In this document: positions 11,720-22,282 of the stretch, in pieces
How the letters are laid out: every line of letters begins with the position of its first letter
Position numbering within the stretch: position 1 is the first letter of the stretch
Assembly (NCBI GenBank): GCA_001179505.1
Contig: CDMY01000288.1
Location: forward strand, 1-64,000
Length of the DNA stretch: 64,000 nt
Direction: 5' to 3'
DNA from: Vitrella brassicaformis
Taxonomy: Eukaryota > Sar > Vitrellaceae
Notes under the pieces: generated by a model
The model's input: the letters and a program-made list of their open reading frames with translations, nothing else
What the model was told of the DNA's origin: nothing
Databases searched by the model: none
Translations under genes and position numbers: made by a program

Positions 11720-12125
11720 AGAGAGGCACGCCGAAGTCTAACCACACGCGCAACCATGCACACGCAAAAGAAAAGACATGGCGGGCAACGACACGTGATA
11801 GGCTACCGCAGAGAAGAGACCACACCAATGACAAGACATCACCAGCTGCTTCACCCTCACCACCAAGCACTCAAACGAAGACGATGAGCACGAGGACATG
11901 AAAGATAGGGGGAAGGCGGGGGAAGCAAGCTAGACAGACAGAGGCAAGAAGGGTCCCACATACAGACGGACAGAGGCAGCACCATGAATGACAGGAGTCT
12001 GGTCTCAATGCATAGAGGCATGCCGAAGTATAACCACACGCGTAATCATATGCACGCAAAAGAAAAGACATGGCGGCGTGCGACCTCACGTGATAGGCTA
12101 CCTCAGGCAGAGAGATCATCCAAAT
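11720..12125. repeat. direct duplication of about 110 bp, 291 bp apart
   Basis: The block starting at 11722 (AGGCACGCCGAAGTCTAACC, later AAAAGAAAAGACATGGCG and CACGTGATAGGCTACC) recurs from about 12013 with a few substitutions and small indels. Confidence 0.7.
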
Positions 12126-12599
12126 GACAAGACATGACAGACCGCCTCCGCCCACACCACACAGAGCACATCATGATCACAGTGCCAGTGCAACAAGCAA
12201 ACCATGCAATGAAGCAGATGCCCTCCCATCCCTACGCAAGCATCATTGCAGCTTCACCACGGCAACACCAGCGGTTTCGCACACTCTGACGAACGGGGAC
12301 GGGGGGGAAGCCGCATGTCCCAGGCAGGAGCAAGTGCAGTTCTCGTCACGTCGGTCCGCTGAGACGGCGTCGTCAAGCAGATCTTCACGATGAAGACCCA
12401 ATTGAGGCTCGGGGGGATGTGGGAGAGCGTGCTGGGGGGGCGAGAAGGACGCCAGAGGACGAGCCAATAAGGCTGAGCGATATGATGAGCTGCGGCGGGC
12501 AGCATCACGAGGAAAGGTCGGAGACGCCAACCACAGCCAAATGGGCACGGACGAGGACCGGACGAGGACCAACATCCCCCAGAGGGAGGGGAAGCCGAT

Positions 12600-12637
12600 G
12601 GCATCCTCAGCCAAAAGAAAACAAGGCTGAGGATGCC
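12600..12637. repeat. perfect 13-bp hairpin upstream of the NEK/EF-hand gene
   Basis: The arm GGCATCCTCAGCC (12600-12612) is repeated as its reverse complement at 12625-12637 around an A-rich 12-nt loop, about 360 bp before the ATG. It could be regulatory or accidental. Confidence 0.6.
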
Positions 12638-12995
12638 TCGAGATCTGCCTTGGGATCTGCGAGCTCGGACGGGAGCGTTGGTGGGCCTTGCCTTCCCCTC
12701 TTCAGTGCGCAGATCAGTCATTCCAAGCTCGCAGCTGAGCTCGCATACGTTTCTCCCTTCGGTTACGTCGCTGGCAACATACAGCGTCCACTGGACCGTT
12801 CCCAGTGATTCTCAGCTGCCATCGCGTTCCCCTATCCCTGTAATGCGTCAACATTCATCCGGCCCCTGATTTGACGTCCATAGGGCCATCAGAACCGCAT
12901 CAACCTCTCCCTGACGCGCCACCTGGTCCCTTCGAAGCACCCGCCTCTGCCCCGTCTGTGTGTTCAAGCCATATATTGGTGGGTGATTGGTGGCA

Positions 12996-15900
12996 ATGTT
13001 GAGCCTGGCGCTTCCCGCGCGAAATGTGGAGCTGGACTTCACGCCGTTCGGTTACCTGCACCAGCGGCCGGTGGGTAGCGGACAGTTCGGGGCGGCACAC
13101 CTCGTGAGCGAAATCGATGACCCCGAATCATACTGGCTCGCTAAGGTGAGCTGATGGACTCTCTCTCTCTCTCTCTGTGTTGAGAGGCGTTCATTGTGCC
13201 GTTATTGTTGGTTTGTTCGTGTGATGGGATGGACGGGTGCAGGTGATTGATGTGGGTTCGTTGGATGCGCGGGACCGTCAGGCGGCGATGCAGGAGGCCG
13301 AGCTGCTCAAGAAGCTCGATAACCCCTACGTCGTGCGGTAAGTGGAGAGAGGGATGGATGGAGGAGAGGGATACTCATGGGGCCATGTGTTGGCGTGTAT
13401 GTGCTGTGGTGGGGTGGGTGCAGCAACCGTGAGTCGTTCATGATGCACTCTAAGCTGGTGATCATAATGGAGTACTGCGAGGACGGCGACCTCTACGACC
13501 AAATCGAACAGAGAAGCAGATCGCGGAACCCCGATCTCTTCCCTGGTGAGTGAGCCGTTCATCCACCCACACACACACCTCTGCACCCGCACACGCGTGC
13601 ATGTGTCATCGACTGTATTGTGTGTGTGTTGTGTGCGACAGAGGAGCAGATCATGAAGTGGTTCGGGCAGCTGGTGTTGGGGCTCAACTACATCCACAGC
13701 CAGAAGATACTCCACAGAGACCTCAAGACGCGAAACATCTTCCTCACCAGGTAAACACCCACACACACACACACACCCAGGCATCTGTCCAGCATGGCGT
13801 GTGTGTGTGTGTGTGTGTGGGTGTGGGTGTATTAGAGAGGGCACTGTGAAGATCGGTGATTTCGGCATCTCCAAGGTCTTGGTGGAGACCGTGGCCACCA
13901 AGAACCGCACCATCGTCGGCACGCCACAGTACATGAGCCCCGAGATGTGCGAGAATAAGCCTTACACGTTCAAGTCTGACATATGGGCGCTCGGTTGTGT
14001 GCTCTACGAGGTGAGCCGGTCCTTCAGCAGCAGCAGCATCATGGCGCATGTGTCGGCATCTCTCATGTGTGTGTTTGTGGTGTGCAGTTGTGTTCGTTGC
14101 GTTATGCGTTCTTTTCGGACTCTTTGTTGGGTTTGGTGTCCAAGATAGTGTTTGAGAAGTTCGAGCCCATCCCGTCTAGCTACTCGCCGTACCTGCAGGA
14201 GCTCGTCCGGTCAGAACCAAAGAGAGAGCGTTGACAGACGGACGGTGATGGGTTCTGGGCGTGGTGCGGTGTGTTGTGTCAGCCGTCTGCTTGCCAAGGA
14301 CCCCTCGATGCGGCCCACACTCTCGTCCATTCTCCTCGACGAATCGTTCCAGGTACACAAAGACACAGACACAGACACACATGCGGTTGACAATGCCTAA
14401 TATGTGGTGTGGTGGATGGACGGATGGCATTCGGCATCTGGTTGTCATGTCAGGCGTTTTTGCCGCAGGAGGCGACCATCTACAACTCGCCGACCTTCCG
14501 CAACCGGCGGCTGTCCATCACGCCGCAGCTGCCGGAGGAGCAGTTCAAGTTCCTCATCACCAAACTCAAATTCAAAATCGAAGCGCAGGTAGGTACCCAT
14601 GGCTTTCTCGTATGTCTTCCTCGTTACACATCTGTGTGTGTGTGTGTGTGTAGGGTATGACATTATCCCAGGTGATCCCGATGAAGAGCCCCATGCCGGG
14701 CAGCTGGACGAGGAAGGTCTCGCGCATCGACGAAGAGCCACAGGCACTACAGGCATGAACACACACACACGCCTTACACACACGCACACACACACACACA
14801 CAGCTGCAGCACATGATAGACGTGCGTGTGTCTGTGCAGCATCCCAAGCGGCGGGTGGAATTCTTCTACGACGAGCGGTCTGAGGGCGAAGACCAGGCTG
14901 GCCCTCAACCGGTGCGCCCAGCCATCTGCCCATCCATCCATGCCAAAAGTCCCATTATCTCCATTCTCTCCATCTCCCTCCGTGTGTGTGTGTGTGCAGG
15001 TGCGCACCGGTTCAGCCGTCAAGATCGACCCCATTTCTCTGACCATCCCCCGCGGACCCAACTCGCCAGCAGACTCTGACGACCAACACGTCAGTGACCT
15101 TTCCCCCTCTCTCCACCCACTTCGTCCACGGATGCCCGAAGGTGTGTGTGTGGTGTGTGTGGCTTGTAGGATGGTGAAGACCACACAGGGAGAGAGAGAG
15201 AGAAGGGCGGCGGGTCCAAGGAGGCCAACCCACAGGCGGGGGACGTCAGCAGTGGGGGGGCCGTGTCGCCCCCACCCACAGCACCGGCTGAATACTTCAA
15301 TATCAAGAGAGACGAGGAGGGGGCTCAGGTACGCTTAAGGTGCACATCCACACACACATAATAGGGCGGACGGGTGTGTGTGTGTGGTGGATTGTGTGTG
15401 GTGTGGTTGCAGAACGACCAGTGGCTGAAGCAGCCGATCAGCCTGAGCGAGTTTGTGTTCAACCTGTCCAATCGTGTGCCCAACCTGGGCCTCTCGGACA
15501 AGGAGATCAAGATGATCTACCGAAGAGTCCAGGTGGGTATGTTTATGTTTGTCTGTAAGCTTGTAACCACCAGCCAACCATCTCTATAGCCTCTTTGGAC
15601 CCTTTCTGTGTGTGTCTGTGTGTGTGCGCGCAGGGTCTGTCGCATGCAGACCTGGTGGTGCGTCAGATCCGTGACGCCCTGACCGACTCCCTCCCGTGGG
15701 GCTCTCTCTCTCTCCAAGAGGTTGGTGCACTCGACGAACGAACGAGCCACAGCGTCCGCACACCCAGATGCCCATCCATCTTTGTGTGCGTCTGTGTGTC
15801 AGCTGTGTTTGAACAACCTTTCTCGGTTCGCCATCGAGCAGGCCGGCGCCACCATACGGGAGGAGTGCCACAAGCTGGACAGCTTCGAGCAGGGCTGGGT

Positions 15901-18900
15901 CAAGGAATCTGACTTCAGGTACCCCCTCCCCCCAGCACCAACAGAGAGAGAGAGAGAGAGGGATGCCTTTGTGTTAGGTGCATCTTGGAGAAGGCGTTGC
16001 CGAAGCTGGGCAAGCCCGAGTTGGAGAAGATCGTATGGATCGCCGACAAGGACTCCCACGGCGACATCATCTTCGACCAGTTCCTCAAACACTTCTTCTC
16101 GGTCGTTAGAAGAGTCTCAAACCTCCACCTAGGTAGGTGCCTTGCACCCGACCCCCTCCCGCCATCCTCTCACCCCTGTGTGTGCTCATGTGTGTGTGCG
16201 TCAGTGCAATCGGTTGTGTCGGCAGCGGGCGATGTCGAGAAGGCGCGCGCCTCCCAGCGGGGCAGCACAATGTCGCCGCCTGGCGGCAAGCCGGGCCAGC
16301 AGAACATGCCGGACACGCTTCTGCCGCCCAGGAGCAAGAGCCTCTGGACGAGCGGCGTTACTACAGGTGGCTGAGGGAGGGAGGGAGGGAGGGAGGGAGG
16401 GAGGCACGAGCAGACAGCACACACAACTCACACATGGCTGCTGCATGGTGTGGGAATGGCAGATTTTGACGACGGTGGCGTGAGTCCCTCTGCCGCATCG
16501 CCGCGGAGCCCCTCGCTGCTCTCACCTTCGCTCGTATACCGGCGATCACGGTAAGCACCCACACCACACAGACCTGACTGTCAGGCGGAAGTTTCTCGCC
16601 CACTCCCTCCCTCCCTCCCTCAGAGTGATTCGGATGCCTGACGAGTACCTGGGTCTGGTGCTCGCCCGGATGCGCCGCAAAATCCGCAGCCAGAAGCTGC
16701 GGATGGAGACCCTCTTCGTCCGCTTCGACGCCTCCCAGCCGGACTACCGCCCGTCCATGATGGTCACTGACGAGGACGACCAGCGACGTACGCCACATAT
16801 ATCCACTTCCCCCACCCCTCCCCCCACCAGCCCCCACACACACATGGATGGATGGATGGATCAGGCATGGCGGATCCCGCCCATCTGCTGCACGGCATCC
16901 AGACCATCACAGAGGGAGACGAAGAGGACCATCACGAAGACGAAGATGTCGACAAGGAGGAGAGCGGCCGCCAGCGCGAGAATGAGCATGGCCACGCAGC
17001 AGGGATGCAGTCCGACACAGCCAAGTCCACACCCACTGGCAATAGGGCGAGGAAGCGGGCCGTCACCATCGGCGGTATTCTTCACAACACCACACTCACA
17101 CGCATGGACACGAGGACAGGGCCCACAGGGGTTTATGTGTGCGTGTGTGGCGTGATGTGTGTTGTGTGTTGTGTGTCAGGTGTGGGCCGTCTGTCGTTGT
17201 CTCACCACGAGGGCGAGTTGCGTTCGTCGAGCAATAGTCCGCTGGTGTCCCTGGACGACCTGAAGGAGGCCGTCAAGGCACACAACCTGGAGATTTCCAA
17301 TGAGGTGGGCGGGCTGCACACACAGACAAAGAGGAAAGTGTTATGTGTGTCGTGTGTTGTGCCTGCGTGTGTGAGCGTAGGAGTGTGAGCTCTTGTTCAA
17401 CCGCCTCGACCAGGGCCGCCCGGGCTTCGTAGCCGTCGACGAACTCATTGTGAGTCCATCCATCCATCCAATCAGCGCGCGTGGCAATGCACCCACCACC
17501 ACCTCTCTCTCTCTCTCTCTGTCTGTGTGTGTGTGTGTGTGACCTACCCACACCAACAGGCCCAGATTGAGAGCGAGGGCGGCAAGCGTCGCGAGGCGGC
17601 CGTGGCAGCCGAGCACTGGGCGAGGGAGCTCTTCACATGGGTCGACGAGTAAGTAACACAGAGATCTCACAGACTCGCAGAGAAAGAGATGACCCGAATC
17701 CGAATGTCTCTCTGCGCGTGGTGGTGTGTGTCTTGACGAGCTCAGGGGGTTGAAGAAGCGCATCTGTGACGCGTTTCGCGCGTTCGACCCCGATCAGAAG
17801 GGCTACGTCAACAAGAGCTTCTTCCGAACCGTCATGCACCTGTTCTTCCCTAAGGTGCGCAAACACACACGTACACACACACATGGGCACCATCTCGTTC
17901 TTCTGTGTGTGGTGTGATTGGTGTGTGTGGGCTCATGTCATGCAGCTGTCGTCGGGTCAGCTGGACACTTTGTTCAACATTGCCGACAAGACGTGGGACG
18001 GGGAGGTCGAGTACAATGAGTTCATCAACGGCGTCCTCAACCTCGGTACACGCCACACACCACTGCACCTAGCCCCCCACCCTGTGTGTGTGTGTTGTGG
18101 TTGCAGCGAATTCGCCGACGATGAGTCCGGCTGCCAACCAGGTGGTGTTTTCGCCGAGTGCCGGTGGCAGCAGCGGCTCGCACCGCAGCTCGTCCATCAC
18201 TTCACAGGCATCCTCCGCCTTCAACTCGCCACTGCACAGCAAAGCGATTGAATCCGCTTCCTCACCGGTCAGTCAGTACTCGGCACACACGTGTGGTCTC
18301 TTCGCAACGACGTGTGTGTGTGCGTGTGTGTGTGTGTGCAGAAACAGTCTTCTCGCATCTCACAGATGGACGTCCTCTTCGGCGCAATGATCGAAGGCAG
18401 GGTCGCACACCACCCCTGCACACACCCCAAAGCAGACACACCCCTCTCTCTGTGTGTCTGTCTGTCTGTCTGTCTGTGTGTCATCAGGTGTGCTGGTGGA
18501 TGCTGGTCGCGACGGCAGGCTGGACGACATGTGTCTGACCTCTGGGCTGGAGCGGCAGGACGCCGCAACACTCGGTTCACAGCTCAACGCCCTCAGGGCT
18601 GTGCAGGACGTTGTCGAGCAGCTCCAGAGAGAGAGAGATTGGTACGCCTGTGTGTCTGGGTGTGCATGGGGGTCACTCGCCTGTGTGTGTGTGTGTGTAG
18701 GTCGTGTGTTGTGGTGACGGATAGAGGCGACGAGGACTCGTTGAAGGTCCGTCGAGGCATCCCCCACACACACGCATCGACACACACACACACACACACT
18801 TCTGTCTGTCTGTCTGTCTGTGTGTCTGCAGGAGTTGAGCAAGGAGCGTGCAGTGCTGGACGCGTGGCTGACCAAGATGGACGAGGCGCTGTCCTCGTGC

Positions 18901-20635
18901 ATCCTCCCCCACTTCCACACCAAGAAGAAGCCGCCCCCCACACATTCACTTGCCGCGTCGCCCCAGACCAAACAGCCTTCACGCCTAGCATCGCCACGCA
19001 AGACCCAGGCGGCTTCACCCCGTGGACGAGCAGTGAGCGACCCCCTCCCCCCTCTCCCACCAACTCTCAACACATACACACATCTCTCTCTCGCTCTGTG
19101 TGTGTGTGTGTGTCATTGTCTTAGGACGGTTTTATCCGTCGCATCGGCGAGACTTTGCACGAGAAGGAGATGTACCAGCAGATGGAGGCCGCCAGGGAGA
19201 AACGCAGACGAGAGGCCGCCGGCGAGAAGGCTGCCGGCGACAAGGAGGGACACACACAGCAAGAGGCCTCTGGTGCCTCGGCGGCTGAGTCGCCCAAGTC
19301 GCCCAAGTTCAAGCTGACGGGGCTGGCTGAGCACGAGCAGCCTGGTTCGCTGGCGTCGATGGCGGCGACGAGCGTCTACACGGAGAGCGACGAGAGCATC
19401 TTCGACACGGGCGCTGGTGACGCACACAAGAGGCGGAGAGCCTCTGGGGAGGAGGATGAAGAGGAGGATGAAGAAGAGGATGAAGACCAAGTGAGTGGGC
19501 TATATACCTTCTCTCTCTCTCGCAAAGGAAATCTCTGGTTCTGTCGTGTGTGTGTGTGTGTATGTGTGTGTGTGTAGGGTGAGGAGCAGTGCGACTGCTG
19601 GGTGTCGTATCTGCCGGAGCTCATGGCAGACCTCCGGGCACACCGGCAAGCCGTGGATCTGATGCGCCAGCAGATCACCGAACACCAAACCGACATCACC
19701 TGGGCCGGACGATTCGCCGCCACGGCCGGTCAGTCACTTCCCACACACTGCCACGTCAGTCCAGAGTGCATCTGTGTGCTGTGTGCAGGGTTCTATGGTA
19801 AAGTGATCTTGGCTGCGACTGCCTGGTGCATCGGCGTGATATCCCAGCTGCTGGCGCCCATGACCGTCGAGGCTGAGGACTACAGACTCCTGTGCCTGCT
19901 CAAGGAGCAGGTACACACACACACACATACCAAGACCCCCCTGTGTGTGGGGGGGCTCTACTGCATGCCCCTCTCTCTCTCCGTGTGTGGGCGTAGCTGG
20001 GCCGCGAGCGTGGCTTCGTGTGTGCGATGGGCTCCAAGGCGTCACTCAAGAGAGACTGGGACGCCGCGCGGGTGTTTGCAGGTCGGTATCGTGGCAACAA
20101 ACACCGCCCAGCCATCCCATCCCCACCGCGAGTGTCTGTGTGTCGGGTTATGTATGTGTTGTCAGAGATGGTCGGTGCGCGTCGTTTCCTGATAGCGTCA
20201 CTGCGCGGCACGTCGTTTGCCGAGGTCAAGGCTTTGGACAAGCTGGAGCGGGTGGAGGACGCACTGTGGAAAGTGCAGGGCAAAGTCAGGGTGAGTTGCG
20301 CGCCACACCACACCACACCATTATACGCACCATGAATGGCTGGTACCCGTCCGTGTCTGTGTGTCTTCCATCCAGGCTGCCAAGTGGTTCCAGGTGGTGT
20401 CAGCGGTCATCGAGTGCGTCACCAAGTCGCAAAACGAAACGCTCAGAAAGGTGCCTAGGCACACACCTCAGCCCTCACCAACACACACCCAGAGCAGTGA
20501 GGTAGCCAGCCCATCGGCTCCCTCCGTGTCTGTCTGCACCGTGTGTTACGTCAGGTTGAGAAGCTCTTCCCCACGGCCGTCGAGACCGCCCTTGCCGAAA
20601 CACCCGGACCAGCAGCGGCAGCAGTGGCACCCTGA
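12996..20635 (+). CDS. NEK-like serine/threonine kinase with C-terminal EF-hands
   Basis: I could trace 37 exons from the ATG at 12996 to the TGA at 20633-20635; their lengths sum to 1538 codons and every phase agrees, which supports one gene. Exons 1-7 form a full kinase domain: glycine loop [12 protein letters not shown], beta3 lysine [18 protein letters not shown], catalytic loop [24 protein letters not shown] and [11 protein letters not shown], the NIMA-related (NEK) pattern. A linker follows, then EF-hand loops: [13 protein letters not shown] (about 16040-16085), a degenerate one near 17400, [13 protein letters not shown] (about 17780) and [13 protein letters not shown] (about 17990). 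Further on are acidic, Ser-rich and charged helical regions and a hydrophobic stretch ([19 protein letters not shown], about 19800) that may be membrane-embedded. Two introns appear to be GC-AG (after 14752 and after 18396). It could couple calcium to kinase activity in the way CDPKs do, but with a NEK rather than a CAMK-type kinase; that is inference. Confidence 0.85.
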
Positions 20636-21471
20636 CGAATGACCGGGCGCGGTTGTTTATTGGCTGATTGATGGGTTGCTGGTGTGGGTGGGGTGCGTGA
20701 GTGACAGCGACAGTGGCGTGGAGACACACACACACAGACACACACACACACACAGACACACACACACGGGCGAGGAGGCACCAAAGGGGGCCTCCTCGCC
20801 ACAGGTACAGGGGGCGGGCGCGTGGGGGTGGGTGGGATGGTGGGTGTCAGGTAGTGTGTGCTTTGCTCTTTCTGTGCTTCACTGCCACCATTTGCTGTGT
20901 TGTGTTGGTTCTCGCTTACCTTACCTTACCTTACCTTGCAGCGTTGCGTGTGCCAGGTCAGGTGTATATCATGAATGACATGGCTGGGCGTATGCGGCTC
21001 GCGTTGCGTTGCGTTGCGTGTGAGAGGCCATCCCCCATTTCTTCGGCTGCGTGTTGCGTGGGCCGTGTACATCAATCACATCATTTGGTGTTTGGTGTTT
21101 TCCTCCCTGGTGCGTGCCGTGCCGCCTTTGCTCTGTTCCATCCATCCATTTGGCTTGCGATGCGAGGACTGGTGCTTTGTGGCGTTGCTGCCTAGCTATA
21201 GGTGGGTGAGTCGTTCGTTTGTGCGGCCGTGTATGGTGCATTCATTCACGCACTCACACACGGGTCAAGTCGTGTCGCTCTATGGCGTATGTGGGTGTTT
21301 TGTGAGAGAGGGGTCAGTAGACGAGGGAGGGAGACCCACCACCCTGACCAGTTACTTCATTCATTTGTTTAAGTAATTCCGCTACAAGCAAACACGCAAT
21401 GCATGGACCACGTAGCGACAACGACAAAAACACTCACTCTGTCTGACACATCCCATGGCCAATGCACAGCA
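20636..21471. other. intergenic, low complexity
   Basis: This holds a CA-repeat tract (about 20726-20767), a CTTAC pentamer run near 20918-20937 and repeated GCGTTGCGT motifs near 21001-21060. No gene is visible. Confidence 0.7.
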
Positions 21472-21561
21472 GCGTACTTCTTCCGCACGAACAGCTGCAC
21501 GAAGCCGCCGCCCCATTTCCGGCGGGGGCTTTGTCCAGCTGTTCGTGAAGAAGAAGTACGC
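21472..21561. repeat. inverted repeat of a kinase glycine-loop exon (hairpin)
   Basis: Arms 21472-21510 and 21523-21561 are reverse complements except for about five bases, with a loop of about 12 nt. Either strand translates the arm as GGGFVQLFV(K/R)KKYA, so mismatches fall so as to keep a similar peptide. The match to the type 2 glycine loop (GGYGGIQLFKRR) suggests one arm is an inverted copy of that exon. Confidence 0.85.
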
Positions 21562-22060
21562 ACACTCATTGGCGGACAGACATCCCCCCGGAAGATACCC
21601 TTCCACACACGACCATACACACAACACCGACTCCCGGGGGGGTGAGGGTCGTCACATGGCAGTCACCAACACAAAATCGGAGGCGTATCTGGACCGTCCA
21701 GACATGCCGTCGATTTGTTGAAGGTCTCTGACAGGCGAGGAGCCCCATCAACCACCCATCTCTCTCTCACCACTAACACCTATCGACAACACAGAAGAAC
21801 AGCCAGGCAAGTCGTGTATCGCTCCCCAACACACGCACACTCCTATGCGGTCCCCTCCCGTGGTTGCGGTCAAGGTGCTCGCCAAGGAAGAAGTCGAAAG
21901 CATATCTAATAGAGTCGATCGATCAGATAGGCCTTCGATTCGTTGTCGGCCTCCTTCGCGAACACCCCTTCACCGCCACGGTACACGGACGAGCGCGTGG
22001 ATATATCTGAGCAGCTTCAAGTTCATATCACCACAAGACCACCGCCACAAGCCCGCCCGC
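21472..22060 (+). pseudogene. relic of a type 2 divergent kinase (N-lobe)
   Basis: On the plus strand GGGFVQLFVKKKYA resembles the glycine loop of the type 2 gene. After an interval comes PPVVAVKVLAKEE (21850-21890), a beta3 strand with its lysine. A frame change then gives KSKAYLIES, matching KAYLIER in the type 2 gene, and a piece (HPFTATVH) aligning with SPWTCTAY of its next exon. The frame breaks and the missing C-lobe make it a pseudogene. It lies between unrelated genes, far from both other kinase loci. Confidence 0.55.
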
Positions 22061-22282
22061 CCGCCTTCGTGTGAGCCCCGGACACTGAGCTAATGGACAC
22101 CACACACACACAGCCAGCCTTACACAGGCATGGGAAAGGAGAGGCCCCTCCCTCCCTCCATCGACTCAGTCACCTGCAATGGCTGCAGCCGCGACGCCCA
22201 GGAGGGATCCGGGATCTCTCCCTCTTCTCGACGAGCCGCTGCCAGCCAGTCATCCCTTGTCTGCCGCCTCACTGCTCGTGCG

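Larger units (their letters stand above)
10960..12995. other. intergenic region without a clear gene
   Basis: Only scattered, Cys-rich or low-complexity frames are open here and none has convincing splice structure. It contains a duplicated block near 11720 and 12011 and a short hairpin at 12600-12637. The last few hundred bases are presumably promoter for the NEK/EF-hand gene. Confidence 0.6.

Noticed and set aside
11069-12155. Minus-strand Cys-rich frames that look like small secreted proteins
   Set aside because: Two of them are simply the two halves of the duplicated block read in the same frame; no signal peptide or splice site supports them.
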